Counted from the stretch's first letter, positions 7,776 through 16,895 are shown. The stretch is 58,510 nucleotides of DNA from an uncultured Verrucomicrobiota bacterium (GCA_945834475.1 CAMAHK010000005.1:1-58510); one strand, 5' to 3'. A program made the numbers and translations. The notes: generated by a model not told the origin, from the letters alone.

Positions 7776-8678
7776 ATGACGATCCAGGAAGAAATTCGCG
7801 CACTCGCAGCCGCCAAGAAGGCCGTTATCCTCGCCCACAACTACACGCGGGGCGAAGTCCAAGACGTCGCCGACTACACAGGCGACTCCCTCGAACTTGC
7901 CCGCAAGGCGGCTTCTGTCGAGGCAGAGACAATTGTTTTCTGCGGCGTCTACTTCATGGCCGAGACGGCGGCAATCCTGAATCCCGACAAGACCGTCCTC
8001 ATTCCCGACGCCTCCGCCGGCTGTCCAATGGCCGATATGATCACGGGCGCACAGGTCCGCGAGCTGAAGGCGAAGTACCCGGGCGCAAAAGCGGTCTGCT
8101 ACGTCAATTCGACCGCCGAGGTCAAGGCCGAGTGCGACATGTGCGTGACGAGCGGCAACGCCGAGCGCGTGATGAAGACGTTCGCCCCTGACGAGAAGAT
8201 CCTCTTCGTCCCCGACCAGCATCTCGGGGGACACATCGCCGGCCTTCTCGGCCGTGACTACACGCTCTGGCCGGGCTACTGTCCGACCCACCAGATGATC
8301 ACCCCGACGGCCATCGCCGAGGCCCGCGCCGCCCATCCGGGCGCGCCGGTTCTCGTCCATCCCGAATGCGCCAAGCCCGTCCGCGACGCGGCCGACCACG
8401 CGCTCTCGACGGGCGGCATGTGCGCCTTCGCCCGCGAGACGACGACAAAGGAAATTCTCGTCGGCACGGAAGTCGGCATCCTCCACCGTCTCCGCAAGGA
8501 GAATCCCGAGAAGACCTTCTACCCGATCGTCGAGCGCATGGTCTGTCCGAACATGAAGAAGACGACGCTCGAGAATCTCCGCGACTGCCTCAAGAATGGC
8601 GAAACGATCGTGACGGTTCCCGAAGAGATCGCAACCCGCGCCAAGCGCGCCGTCGAAGCGATGCTCGCGATCGCGTAG
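7776..8678 (+). CDS. nadA: quinolinate synthase
   Basis: A 300-residue [4Fe-4S] enzyme condensing iminoaspartate with dihydroxyacetone phosphate to quinolinate in NAD synthesis. The three domains are visible: AHNYTRGEVQDVADYTGDS, then VFCGVYFMAETAAILNPDK (first cluster Cys), CYVNSTAEVKAECD, PDQHLGG, HPECAKPV (second Cys), and VCPNMKKTTLENL (third Cys). The start has only a weak ribosome site. No nadB or nadC accompanies it. It is the only plus-strand gene between 2 and 42 kb. Confidence 0.95.
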   Translation: MTIQEEIRALAAAKKAVILAHNYTRGEVQDVADYTGDSLELARKAASVEAETIVFCGVYFMAETAAILNPDKTVLIPDASAGCPMADMITGAQVRELKAKYPGAKAVCYVNSTAEVKAECDMCVTSGNAERVMKTFAPDEKILFVPDQHLGGHIAGLLGRDYTLWPGYCPTHQMITPTAIAEARAAHPGAPVLVHPECAKPVRDAADHALSTGGMCAFARETTTKEILVGTEVGILHRLRKENPEKTFYPIVERMVCPNMKKTTLENLRDCLKNGETIVTVPEEIATRAKRAVEAMLAIA

Positions 8679-8843
8679 CACCGACTCCCCACCCCACACC
8701 CCTCACAACTCCGAATACCGTCCCCGCAACCGCAAAGGAGACGCGACATTCCCCTGGTCCGGTACAGCACACAGCGGTCTCGTGCGACGACGGAGTCGTG
8801 GCGGTTTCAGACGGCAACCTCGTCAACGCCTGAACAAGATCGT

Positions 8844-10256
8844 TCACCCGATGGAGCAAGGACCGTTCTCGCAGCCGCCCGGACAGGCCATGACCTCGAG
8901 GAAGTTCGTCGGGATCTTGCCCGACAGGTACATCTTGATCATCGCGATCTGCTTCTTGTCGATGCCGTTGATCTGCTTCGAGTTGAGCTTGAAGTCGGGG
9001 ATCTTCGAGAGCGCTTCCTTGATGACCGCCTCTGTGACGCCGCAGCTCTTCGAGTAGTTGCGGGCCGTCGCCTCGGCGGGACGCTCGACCGGATACGCCT
9101 CGCAGGTCATCACGTCGATGTTCCGCGCGGCGAGGATCGCCCCGAGCTCCTCGAACGAGAGCACGAAGTCGACGTCCTTCCGGCGCGCCTCGGACCGCTT
9201 CGCGACACACGGGCCGATGAAGACCGTCTTGAGCGTCGGGTTCTTCTCCTTCATCATCTCGCGCGAATAGACCATCGGGCTCGGCGTGAGCGAGACCTTG
9301 TCGATGAAATCGGGGAGGTGCTTCGCGACAAGGTTGACCCACGCGGGACAGCAGCTCGTCGTCATAAGCGTCTTCGGATCCCTCTCGTAGCGCTCGACGA
9401 ACTCCGCCGTCTCGTGACGCGTCGTCTTCTCGGCGCCGAGCGCGACTTCCATCACCTCCGCGAAACCCGCCTTCTTGCAGGCCGTCAGGAGCTGTTCGAT
9501 CTTACCGGGGAACGACTTCGTCGCCGCTGGGGCAACCATCGCGACGAGCTTCTCACCCTTCTTCATCGCGAGCAGGATCTGCATGAGCTGCGAACGCTCC
9601 ATCACCGCGCCGAACGGACACGCGTTGAAGCACTTGCCGCAGAAGATGCATTTCGCGAAATCGATCTGCGCGACACCGAACTCGTTCTTCTTGATCGCGC
9701 CGACGGGACACGCGTCCTCGCACGGCACACTCGTCTTCACAATCGCGTGGTACGGACACGCCGTCACGCACTTGCCGCACTTGATGCAGAGCGACTGGTC
9801 GATCACGCTCCGTCCGCCGACGATCGAGACCGCCTTCTTCGGACAGTTGTACATGCACGGACGCGCAAAGCAGCCACGGCAGTTCTCGGTTGTCACGACC
9901 TTCGCGTCAGGACAGCCCGAACACGCCGGTCCGCACACGGAAAGCGGCGACATGCGGTGGTCGAGCTTCGCATACGGATCCTTGCCCTGCTCGACATCGG
10001 CGATGATGTCATCGAGATAACTTGCGAGCATCTTTGCCTCGTCCGACTCGTCTTCGGTCGAATACCCGAGAAGCGCCATCAGGCGGTACTTGATGACCGC
10101 ACGGTCGTGATAGACGCAGCAACGCGAGCTCGGCTCGTTTTTCGGACGCATCTTGACGGCGATCTGGTCGATCTCCTCACGCAGCTTCCCCGCGTCGAAC
10201 GCACGGACAAGACGGATCGCCAACTCACGGCGAATGTATTGAGCAGCCTGATTCAT
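8844..10256 (-). CDS. monomeric [FeFe]-hydrogenase, group B-like
   Basis: A 470-residue iron hydrogenase. An N-terminal region with CGPACSGCPDA is followed by several [4Fe-4S] ferredoxin motifs (CIKCGKCVTACP, CIFCGKCFNACP). The H-cluster domain has L1 TTSCCPAW, L2 GPCVAKRSE and L3 EVMACPGGC; all four H-cluster cysteines are present. It would oxidise or evolve H2 in the cytoplasm with ferredoxin. The GPC form of L2 and the extra Cys-rich head fit the group B clade. It is translationally coupled (TGATG overlap) to the small 2Fe-2S protein upstream. Maturases HydE, HydF and HydG are not in the window. Confidence 0.9.
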   Translation of the reverse strand: MNQAAQYIRRELAIRLVRAFDAGKLREEIDQIAVKMRPKNEPSSRCCVYHDRAVIKYRLMALLGYSTEDESDEAKMLASYLDDIIADVEQGKDPYAKLDHRMSPLSVCGPACSGCPDAKVVTTENCRGCFARPCMYNCPKKAVSIVGGRSVIDQSLCIKCGKCVTACPYHAIVKTSVPCEDACPVGAIKKNEFGVAQIDFAKCIFCGKCFNACPFGAVMERSQLMQILLAMKKGEKLVAMVAPAATKSFPGKIEQLLTACKKAGFAEVMEVALGAEKTTRHETAEFVERYERDPKTLMTTSCCPAWVNLVAKHLPDFIDKVSLTPSPMVYSREMMKEKNPTLKTVFIGPCVAKRSEARRKDVDFVLSFEELGAILAARNIDVMTCEAYPVERPAEATARNYSKSCGVTEAVIKEALSKIPDFKLNSKQINGIDKKQIAMIKMYLSGKIPTNFLEVMACPGGCENGPCSIG

Positions 10257-10522
10257 CAGATTTCCTCCATTCCAAGAATTTCACGGATGCGGGCGACCAC
10301 CTTGTCCGGCGTCGCGCCCGCCATCGGTTCGGTTCCGTTGAAACGCACGTACGGAGCCCCGCCAAGCTTGTCATCATTGCACAGCCCCAGGCAGCCCTTC
10401 GCCTCAAACTCAACCTTGTCCTTCAGCTTCTCCGGAAGCCGTTCCTCAAGCCGCATCAGCTGCACGGCACCCAGCAGGTAGCACGCCGTGCCGCAACAAA
10501 TCTCAACCTTGACTTTCTCCAT
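10256..10522 (-). CDS. thioredoxin-like [2Fe-2S] ferredoxin paired with hydrogenase
   Basis: An 88-residue protein with the NuoE/TRX-ferredoxin Cys pattern: VEICCGTACYLLGA near the start and AKGCLGLCNDD about 35 residues later, enough for one [2Fe-2S] cluster. Such proteins pass electrons to or from [FeFe]-hydrogenases, and the one-base TGATG overlap with the hydrogenase gene supports that partner. The start at 10522 follows AAGGGAGTG; a longer frame upstream is not protein-like. Confidence 0.85.
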   Translation of the reverse strand: MEKVKVEICCGTACYLLGAVQLMRLEERLPEKLKDKVEFEAKGCLGLCNDDKLGGAPYVRFNGTEPMAGATPDKVVARIREILGMEEI

Positions 10523-10553
10523 CTTCACTCCCTTGAAACAAGTATTGATACAT

Positions 10554-10562
10554 ATTTTACCA
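10554..10562 (-). promoter_or_regulatory. probable -10 promoter (TGGTAAAAT) of the hydrogenase operon
   Basis: TGGTAAAAT, one base off the window's usual TGGTATAAT, 32 bases before the ferredoxin start. Confidence 0.5.
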
Positions 10563-10595
10563 AAACCCACCGCGCAAAGCGAATGCCGAAAGCTG

Positions 10596-11369
10596 TCATT
10601 CGCGGACGCGGAAGGTCTCGATCGCCGACGCCTTCCGCGTAACCGGATCAAAATCGACAATCGCCCCTTCCAGCGTACAAGGTCCGTCGGCGACCTCAAA
10701 ACGCGCGGGAAGGCCCGTCACGAACTTCTTGGTGACCGGCTTGAGATCACGGCCGATCGAGGAGATGTACGGCCCCGTCATGCCGAGGTCGGTGAGATAG
10801 GCCGTCCCCTTCGGCAGCAGCATCGCGTCGGAGGTCTGCACGTGCGTATGCGTCCCCACGACGGCGGTCACGCGGCCGTCCAGATAATGGCCGAGCGTGA
10901 TCTTCTCGCTCGTCGCCTCGGCATGGAAATCTACGAAGACCGGAACGTCCTTCGGCATCTCGTTCAGTGCGCGATCGGCGGCCTTGAAGGGACAGTCCAC
11001 CGGATTCATGAAGACGCGCCCGTGCAGGTTGAGAATCGCAAAGCGGCAGGTCGGGAGCGTCACCAGACACCAGCCCTTGCCCGGACATTCGGACGGAAAA
11101 TTCGAAGGCCGCACCAAATTCGCAATCGCCCCGATCTGTCCCGGGAACTCCTTCTGCGCCCACGTGTGGTCCCCGAGCGTAATCGCATCCGCGCCCGCCT
11201 CGAAGATCTCCTTCGCGAGTGCCGCCGTAATACCCGAACCGGCCGCGCAGTTCTCGGCATTGACGACGACCGCCGCCAACCCCAGTTCCGCGCGCACACG
11301 CTTCAGATGTTTCTGAAGCATCCGCCGTCCGGGCCCCCCGACCACATCGCCAAGAAACAATATCCTCAA
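10596..11369 (-). CDS. ymdB: YmdB-family metallophosphoesterase
   Basis: A 257-residue cytoplasmic dinuclear-metal phosphodiesterase; Bacillus YmdB hydrolyses 2',3'-cyclic nucleotides. Signatures: RILFLGDVVGGPGR, VVNAENCAAGSGI, ITLGDHTWAQKE, VDFHAEATSEK and VVGTHTHVQTSD, each with expected metal ligands. The start is most likely TTG at 11369: the sequence GGTTGGAGGTTGAGGTTGAGG gives GGAGG six bases before it and yields the canonical MRILFLGD start. The same low-complexity word therefore forms the translation start. It follows the Sel1-repeat gene in one operon with hisS. Confidence 0.93.
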   Translation of the reverse strand: MRILFLGDVVGGPGRRMLQKHLKRVRAELGLAAVVVNAENCAAGSGITAALAKEIFEAGADAITLGDHTWAQKEFPGQIGAIANLVRPSNFPSECPGKGWCLVTLPTCRFAILNLHGRVFMNPVDCPFKAADRALNEMPKDVPVFVDFHAEATSEKITLGHYLDGRVTAVVGTHTHVQTSDAMLLPKGTAYLTDLGMTGPYISSIGRDLKPVTKKFVTGLPARFEVADGPCTLEGAIVDFDPVTRKASAIETFRVRE

Positions 11370-11389
11370 CCTCAACCTCCAACCTCAAC

Positions 11390-12103
11390 CTACTTCTTCA
11401 GCCACTCCTGCGCGGCCTTGTCGCCCCTCACGGCCTTGGCCTTCATCCGCCAGAGGAGCGCCAGTTCGGGATTCCTCTCGACGCCATGTCCGTTCTCGAA
11501 ATTCGCCGAAACATAGTCCATGCCCTCGGGATGTCCCGCCTCGGCAGCCGCACGGAAGCACTGATGCGCCAGTGCAAAATCGGGCTCGCAGCCGAACCCG
11601 CGCAAATAACACGTCCCCAGGTTGATGTAACCGTTCGGATCACGCTGCGCCGCCGCACGCCGAAAGCAATTGAACCCTTGGGCAAGGGCCTTCTCCAGAC
11701 GATTCGTGTCGATCTTATGGTCAAAGGACGTCTGGATCAGAATCGACCCGAGCGCATTGAGCGCCTGAATGTTCCCGCCGTCCGCCGCCCGCTTGAGCAT
11801 CCGAAAGTCGTTCTTCTCCATCGAAAGCAAATACCACGCCAGCGGATTGTCGCGGTCTTCCGCGAGACGCCGGATCTTGTCGCGCGAAGCATCCGCATAC
11901 GCCTTGGCGGCCTTCGGATCCTTCGTCGTCACGCCAACAACGAACTGCTGGAGGGGCTTGCCCTCCTTCGCTTCCTTCAGGACGAGCTGCTGTGCTTCGG
12001 CGAACCGCGTCGGACTCGTCGCCGCCGCCGAATTGAGGAGCACGGCGATCGCGTCCGACGAGGACAGCGCGGCAACCAGCAGAAACGGCGTGAAGATGCT
12101 CAT
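11390..12103 (-). CDS. secreted Sel1/TPR-like repeat protein
   Basis: A 237-residue protein with a hydrophobic N-terminus (FTPFLLVAALSSSDAIAVLL) that may be a signal peptide. It is followed by helical repeats of the Sel1 type (ALNALGSILIQ, YINLGTCYLRGFG, AHQCFRAAAEAGHPEGMDYV, NPELALLWRMKAKAVRGD). Sel1 repeats mediate protein contacts; no partner is visible. ATGA overlap with the upstream methyltransferase gene shows translational coupling. Confidence 0.75.
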   Translation of the reverse strand: MSIFTPFLLVAALSSSDAIAVLLNSAAATSPTRFAEAQQLVLKEAKEGKPLQQFVVGVTTKDPKAAKAYADASRDKIRRLAEDRDNPLAWYLLSMEKNDFRMLKRAADGGNIQALNALGSILIQTSFDHKIDTNRLEKALAQGFNCFRRAAAQRDPNGYINLGTCYLRGFGCEPDFALAHQCFRAAAEAGHPEGMDYVSANFENGHGVERNPELALLWRMKAKAVRGDKAAQEWLKK

Positions 12104-12558
12104 GACCGGCTCCTGAATCCGAAGGGCAACGTGCCGTCATGCGCGAGGCCCTTGTAGGTCTTCCACGTCTTCTTGCGCGCCGAGATCGTCAGCATCCGTC
12201 CGCTGACCCCGAACCGCCACCAGGCGGGACGCTCCACGTCGACGATGTCAAACCCGTCGCGGATGAGCGAATAGACGTCAGGCACCGAGAGTCCCGCCTG
12301 ACGGCGCGTCTTCTCGGGCACGATGAAAAAGAGATGTCCGCTCGGCTTGAGGACGCGATGCGCCTCGCGGATCGAGGCCCGTGACACGGCCGCGCCGTCC
12401 ATCAACACGACTTCGAACTGCGCGTCCTCGTACGGAAACTCCGCCATCAGCGGAATCGCCCGATTCGCCTTGCCGCGATAGGCGGCAAAGCGCTCGGGGA
12501 GTATCGCGTTCGGGAAACCGACCTCGAGACTCGTTCTTACTTCGTCAAGACGAGGCAC
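12100..12558 (-). CDS. short class I SAM-dependent methyltransferase-like protein
   Basis: About 152 residues from a GTG at 12558 with AGAGGAAA ahead of it. The region FPYEDAQFEVVLMDGAAVSR, then REAHRVLKPSGHLFFIVP, matches motifs post-I to III of type 11 methyltransferases (UbiE/COQ5-like). The glycine-rich SAM motif I is missing or reduced to LEVGFPNAILPERF, so SAM binding is uncertain. It overlaps the hisS 3' end by 22 bases and the next gene by 4, which argues it is translated. It may be a reduced or dead paralogue. Confidence 0.6.
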   Translation of the reverse strand: MPRLDEVRTSLEVGFPNAILPERFAAYRGKANRAIPLMAEFPYEDAQFEVVLMDGAAVSRASIREAHRVLKPSGHLFFIVPEKTRRQAGLSVPDVYSLIRDGFDIVDVERPAWWRFGVSGRMLTISARKKTWKTYKGLAHDGTLPFGFRSRS

Positions 12559-13778
12559 AGGTCCGTTTCCTCTCGCGTTTCCATGTTCTTGAGGCGCGCC
12601 ACGCCCTTCTCGACATCGTCCGGACCGAGAAACACGGCCTTTGCCGCGCCGCAGAGATCCGCATGCGAGAAGAACTTCTTCGGCTTCTGCGCCTTGAGCG
12701 ACAGGTTCACGCATTCACCTTCGGCACGCAACTTCGCCGCGAGCGCCACCGCCGCGTCACGCTGCTCGGGGAACATGAAGCCGATCGCGACGCCGCTCTT
12801 CGTCTTCGCGGCATCCGCGCCGAGGCGGGACTTGAGAAGCTCCGTGACGACAACATCGCCGAAGCCGAGTCCAACCGCGCTCGTCGGCTCGCCGCCGATC
12901 GTCGTCAGCAGGTTATCATAGCGGCCGCCACCGAAGATCGCGCGGAACTCGCCCGCCGTGTCGAAGCACTCGAAGACGACACCTGTGTAGTAGCTGAGGC
13001 CGCGGATGACGCCGATGTCAAACATCAGCGCGTCCGCGAAGCCCGCAACTTCTGCGAGATGGAAGAGCTCAACGAGCTCGGGACACTTCTCATAGCTCTT
13101 CGTGTCCATAATCGCGAAGGTCGCCGTCACTTCCGCGTCGGAAAGCCCGCCATCCTTCAGCATCGCCGCGATCTCGCTGTCGGGCATCTTGCCGCGCTTG
13201 TCGAGCGCGAGGAAGACCTGCGCATGCTTCTCGGCGGCGATGCCGCTTTCTTGCAGGAGCTGTCCGAGGAACTTGCGCGAGGAGACGTGCACCTTGAAGT
13301 CCGCCGTCGTGAGGCCCATCCTCTTGAGGGCGTCGACCGCCGCGCCGATGACCTCGGCTTCCGCCAGCACGGCCTCTTCACCGATGATGTCCATGTTCCA
13401 CTGGTAGTGCTCGCGCTTGCGGCCCTTCGTCATGCGCTCGTAGCGGAAGCACTGCGCGATCGTCGTCCACTTGAGCGGAAACGCGAGCTCCTTCTGGCGC
13501 TGCGCGACCATGCGCGCGAGGGTCGGCGTCATCTCGGCGCGGAGCGCGAGGTGGCGGTCGCTCTTGTCATTGAAGTGGTAGATCTGCTCGCCGACCTCTT
13601 CGCCCGCCTTGCGTGCGAGGAGCTCGTAGCTCTCGACGACGCAGGCATCATAGGGAACGAAACCAGCCGCCTGTCCCGCCGCACGGAACGCATCGAAGAC
13701 GCGATTGCGCCAGACCATGTCCTCTGGATAAAAGTCGCGCATGCCGCGCGGCGCCTCAAAACTCAATTTCTCTGCCAT
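12537..13778 (-). CDS. hisS: histidyl-tRNA synthetase
   Basis: A 413-residue class II synthetase charging tRNA-His. Motif 1 lies around YDACVVESYELL, motif 2 in QCFRYERMTKGRKREHYQWN (the KGR-REHYQ loop), and the His-specific loop in YYTGVVFE. Motif 3 is in GLGFGDVV. The C-terminal anticodon-binding domain follows (VAIGFMFPEQRDAAV). It heads an operon with a methyltransferase-like, a Sel1 and a ymdB gene. A TGATATAAT promoter lies 84 bases upstream. Confidence 0.96.
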   Translation of the reverse strand: MAEKLSFEAPRGMRDFYPEDMVWRNRVFDAFRAAGQAAGFVPYDACVVESYELLARKAGEEVGEQIYHFNDKSDRHLALRAEMTPTLARMVAQRQKELAFPLKWTTIAQCFRYERMTKGRKREHYQWNMDIIGEEAVLAEAEVIGAAVDALKRMGLTTADFKVHVSSRKFLGQLLQESGIAAEKHAQVFLALDKRGKMPDSEIAAMLKDGGLSDAEVTATFAIMDTKSYEKCPELVELFHLAEVAGFADALMFDIGVIRGLSYYTGVVFECFDTAGEFRAIFGGGRYDNLLTTIGGEPTSAVGLGFGDVVVTELLKSRLGADAAKTKSGVAIGFMFPEQRDAAVALAAKLRAEGECVNLSLKAQKPKKFFSHADLCGAAKAVFLGPDDVEKGVARLKNMETREETDLCLVLTK

Positions 13779-13861
13779 ACCAATCCTTGTTACTGAACAA
13801 TCCTCGCGGACGCCGGAATCACGTTGTTGCGCACCAGCACGTCCAGCGCATTGTTGCCGAT

Positions 13862-13870
13862 ATTATATCA
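13862..13870 (-). promoter_or_regulatory. extended -10 promoter (TGATATAAT) of hisS
   Basis: TGATATAAT on minus, directly downstream of the fucO terminator hairpin. Confidence 0.7.
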
Positions 13871-13900
13871 AATTCATCTTCAGACGAAAACAGGCCACCG

Positions 13901-13950
13901 GCAAACAGCAAACAAGCCGCGGGGAAATCCGCGGCTCGTTTGCTGTTTGC
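13901..13950 (-). terminator. long hairpin after fucO
   Basis: A 22-bp stem (13901-13922 with 13929-13950, one non-Watson-Crick position) with a 6-nt loop lies between the fucO stop and the hisS promoter. There is no long T run, but the length makes it a likely terminator. Confidence 0.65.
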
Positions 13951-13965
13951 GCTCCGTCAGTCGGC

Positions 13966-15114
13966 TTACATGAGCCCCTTGTAGAGCTTCTCAATGTCCT
14001 TCACCGTCACCTCGCGCGGATTGCCCGGACGGCACGCATCGGCGTAGGCGGACTCGGCAAGGAACTTCACGTCCTCGGCCTTGAGGACGCCCTTGAGGTC
14101 CGCCGGGATGCCGACATCTTTCGAAAGCTTCTCGACCGCGGCAATCGCAGCCTTGCGCGCCTCGGCGACAGACATCTTGTCGGCGCCCTTCACGCCCATC
14201 GCGATCGCGATCTTCTTGTACTTGTCGCCCGTCTTCGCCGCGTTGAACTTCATCGCGGTCGGCAGGAGAATCGCACACGCCTTGCCGTGCGGCATATCGT
14301 AAAGCGCCGAAAGGCCGTGCGCCATCGAGTGGTCGATGCCGAGGCCGACGTTGGAGAAGCCCATGCCCGCGATGTACTGGCCAAGCGCCATACCTGCGCG
14401 GCCTTCCGGCTTGTTCGCGACAGCGTCACGGAGCGACGCGGAGATGAGGCGGATCGCCTCGAGGTGCATCATGTCGGTCATCGGGCACGCGGCCTTCGTG
14501 ATGAGACCCTCAATCGCGTGCGTGAGCGCGTCCATGCCTGTAAAGGCCGTCAGACCCTTCGGCATCGAGCTCATCATGTCGGGATCGACGAACGCGCAGA
14601 CCGGGATGTCGTGCGGATCGACGCAGACGAACTTGCGCTTCTTCTCGACGTCGGTGATGACATAGTTGATCGTCACCTCGGCGGCCGTGCCGGCCGTCGT
14701 CGGGACGGCGAGAATCGGCTTCGACGGCTTCGTCGTCGGCGAGAGGCCCTCGAGCGAACGGACGTCCGCAAACTTCGGGTTGTTGAGGATGATGCCGACG
14801 GCCTTCGCCGTGTCCATCGAGGAGCCGCCGCCGATCGCGATGATCGAGTCGGCCTTCGCCTTCTTCGCGGCCTTGACGCCCGCCTTCACGTTCTCAATCG
14901 TCGGATTCGGCTTGATCTCGGAGAAGACCGTGTACTTGACCTTCGCCTTGTCGAGGATATCCGTCACCTTCTTCGTCACGTTGAACTTGATGAGGTCCGG
15001 ATCGGAAAAGACAATCGGATTCCTCAGCCCGCGCGCCGCGAGCTCGGGAATGATCGACGCAATCGCGCCGGCGCCGTGATACGAGGTTTCGTTGAGGATG
15101 ATGCGGTTGACCAT
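13966..15114 (-). CDS. fucO: lactaldehyde reductase (iron alcohol dehydrogenase), FucO-like
   Basis: A 382-residue group III Fe-dependent dehydrogenase, the same length as E. coli FucO. It shares long FucO-specific segments such as ADVRSLEGLSPT, PTTAGTAAEVTINYVITD and KFVCVDPHDIP. Metal ligands are in TGMDALTHAIEG, HSMAHGL and MPHGKA, and the NAD(H) loop is GGGSSMDTAKA. It would reduce L-lactaldehyde from fucose or rhamnose breakdown to 1,2-propanediol, regenerating NAD in an anaerobe. That fits the sugar-release genes in this window, but no fucose isomerase, kinase or aldolase is here. AAGGAGTCCC precedes the ATG. Confidence 0.92.
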   Translation of the reverse strand: MVNRIILNETSYHGAGAIASIIPELAARGLRNPIVFSDPDLIKFNVTKKVTDILDKAKVKYTVFSEIKPNPTIENVKAGVKAAKKAKADSIIAIGGGSSMDTAKAVGIILNNPKFADVRSLEGLSPTTKPSKPILAVPTTAGTAAEVTINYVITDVEKKRKFVCVDPHDIPVCAFVDPDMMSSMPKGLTAFTGMDALTHAIEGLITKAACPMTDMMHLEAIRLISASLRDAVANKPEGRAGMALGQYIAGMGFSNVGLGIDHSMAHGLSALYDMPHGKACAILLPTAMKFNAAKTGDKYKKIAIAMGVKGADKMSVAEARKAAIAAVEKLSKDVGIPADLKGVLKAEDVKFLAESAYADACRPGNPREVTVKDIEKLYKGLM

Positions 15115-15151
15115 GGGACTCCTTGTGAGTGTCGTTGTTTGATGATGCGGA

Positions 15152-16009
15152 TCAGTAGAAGTTGCCGTAGGAGCGGATCTTCGCGTAACGGGCCTCGACG
15201 AGCTCGTCAGGCGTGAGCTTCTTGAGATCCTTGATCGCCTTCAGGACCGCCTTCTTCACGTTCGCGCACGCGACCTTGTGGTTCTTGTGGGCGCCGCCCG
15301 CCGGCTCGGGGACGATCTCGTCGATCGCGCCGAGCTTGATGAGCTCGTCGGCCGTGATCTTCAGGGCCTCGGCAGCGGCCGGGGCCATCTTGCCGTCACG
15401 CCACAGGATGCCCGCGCAGCCCTCGGGGGAGATGACGGAATAGACCGCGTTCTCCATCATGAGGATCTTGTCGCCGACCGCGATCGCAAGCGCACCGCCC
15501 GAACCGCCTTCGCCCGTGATGACGACGACGACCGGCGTCTTGAGGCCCGAGAAGAACTCGAGCGACTTCGCGATTGCCTCGGCCTGCCCGCGCTCCTCGG
15601 CCTCCTTGCCCGGATACGCGCCGGGGGTGTCGACGAACGTCACGATCGGATTGTGGAAACGCTCCGCGAGCTTCGCCAGGCGCATGGCCTTACGGTAACC
15701 GTCGGGATTCGCCATGCCGAAGTTCGAGGCCATGTTCTCCTCGACCGTCGCGCCCTTGTTGTGGCCGAGAATCAGCACCTTCTCATCGTCGATCATGCCG
15801 AAGCCCGCGACAAGCCCGCGGTCATCGTTGACGAGACGGTCGCCGTGGAGCTCCTCGAAATCGGAGCAGACGTTCGCGATGAAATCGTAGACGTGGGGAC
15901 GCTTCGCGTCACGCGCGATCTGAACCTTGTCCCAGGCCGTCATCGTCTTCTTGGCCGCCGCCTTCTTCGCCGGAGCCGCCTTCTTGGTAACAGTCTTCTT
16001 AGTAGTCAT
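15152..16009 (-). CDS. accA: acetyl-CoA carboxylase carboxyltransferase alpha subunit with K/A-rich tail
   Basis: A 285-residue AccA, which with AccD transfers CO2 from carboxybiotin to acetyl-CoA for fatty-acid synthesis. The crotonase-like core shows DFEELHGDRL, GHNKGATVEENMASNFGM, FVDTPGAYPG, GEGGSGGALAIAVGD and the SVISPEGCAGILWRD signature. The usual N-terminal helical domain is replaced by about 22 Lys/Ala/Thr residues (TKKAAPAKKAAAKK), resembling histone-H1-like tails. The gene follows accD by 22 bases in one operon. The start is set by AGGTAGGTGG. Confidence 0.95.
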   Translation of the reverse strand: MTTKKTVTKKAAPAKKAAAKKTMTAWDKVQIARDAKRPHVYDFIANVCSDFEELHGDRLVNDDRGLVAGFGMIDDEKVLILGHNKGATVEENMASNFGMANPDGYRKAMRLAKLAERFHNPIVTFVDTPGAYPGKEAEERGQAEAIAKSLEFFSGLKTPVVVVITGEGGSGGALAIAVGDKILMMENAVYSVISPEGCAGILWRDGKMAPAAAEALKITADELIKLGAIDEIVPEPAGGAHKNHKVACANVKKAVLKAIKDLKKLTPDELVEARYAKIRSYGNFY

Positions 16010-16031
16010 GTTCCACCTACCTATTCCCTAA

Positions 16032-16862
16032 TCAAAAGCCCCAGAACCCGAGCATCTTCGCGAGAAAGTGCTTCATGTCCTTGCGCTCGACGATCTTGTC
16101 GATGAAGCCGTGCTTCTCGAGATACTCCGCCGTCTGGAAGTCGGCGGGAAGCTTCTGGCGGATCGTGTTCTCGATCACGCGACGGCCCGCGAAACCGATG
16201 AGGGCCTTCGGTTCCGTGACGTTGATGTCGCCGAGCATCGCGAACGACGCGGAGACGCCGCCCGTCGTCGGGTCGGTGCAGACCGCGATGTAGGGAAGGC
16301 CCGCGTCTTTCAGACGGCCGATCGCCGCCGAGGTCTTCGTCATCTGCATGAGCGAGAGGATGCCCTCGTGCATGCGCGCGCCGCCTGAGGCGCAGAAGAT
16401 GATGAGCGGACGCTTCTCCGCTATTGCCTGCTCGCACGCGCGGGCAATGCGCTCGCCCGTGCCCGTGCCGAGGGAGCCACCCATGAACGAGAAGTCCATC
16501 ACACCGAGCATCACCGGATGGCTCTCGATCGTGCAGGTGCCCATCACGACGGACTCGGTCTCGCCGAGTTTCGCGATCGTCGCCTCGACCTTCGGCTTGT
16601 ACGCGCCCGTCGCGTCATGGAAGTTGAGATGGTCGGAGTACGAGACCTCGCGGAAGACTTCCGTGAACGAATCCTTGTCCGCGACCTGTGCAATGCGCTC
16701 ACGCACGGCGAGACGCCCGTGGTAGTTGCACTTCGGACAGATGCAATTGTTGTCTTTCCAGACCTTCTTCTCGAAGTGGCTCTTGCACTTCGGGCAAATC
16801 GCCCACAACGCCTTCGCGGGCGGGATCTGCGGCTTCTCCGTCTTCGCTTCAAACCAGCTCAT
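16032..16862 (-). CDS. accD: acetyl-CoA carboxylase carboxyltransferase beta subunit
   Basis: A 276-residue AccD, partner of AccA. The N-terminal four-Cys zinc ribbon is intact (CPKCKSHF then CICPKCNYHGRL), and the carboxyltransferase core shows MDFSFMGGSLGTGTGE, GARMHEGILSLMQM and DPTTGGVSASFAMLGD followed by ALIGFAGRRVI. It heads the accD-accA operon. A TGATATAAT box lies 34 bases before the start, next to a GGAAA ribosome site. Confidence 0.96.
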   Translation of the reverse strand: MSWFEAKTEKPQIPPAKALWAICPKCKSHFEKKVWKDNNCICPKCNYHGRLAVRERIAQVADKDSFTEVFREVSYSDHLNFHDATGAYKPKVEATIAKLGETESVVMGTCTIESHPVMLGVMDFSFMGGSLGTGTGERIARACEQAIAEKRPLIIFCASGGARMHEGILSLMQMTKTSAAIGRLKDAGLPYIAVCTDPTTGGVSASFAMLGDINVTEPKALIGFAGRRVIENTIRQKLPADFQTAEYLEKHGFIDKIVERKDMKHFLAKMLGFWGF

Positions 16863-16895
16863 CGTAATTTCCTTTCAAAATCGAAAACCTAACAT

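Noticed and set aside
8679..8843. GC-rich hairpin-like text between nadA and the hydrogenase (around 8770-8815)
   Set aside because: Only short imperfect stems and no T run; could be a decayed palindrome, but it is not supportable as a terminator or RNA gene.
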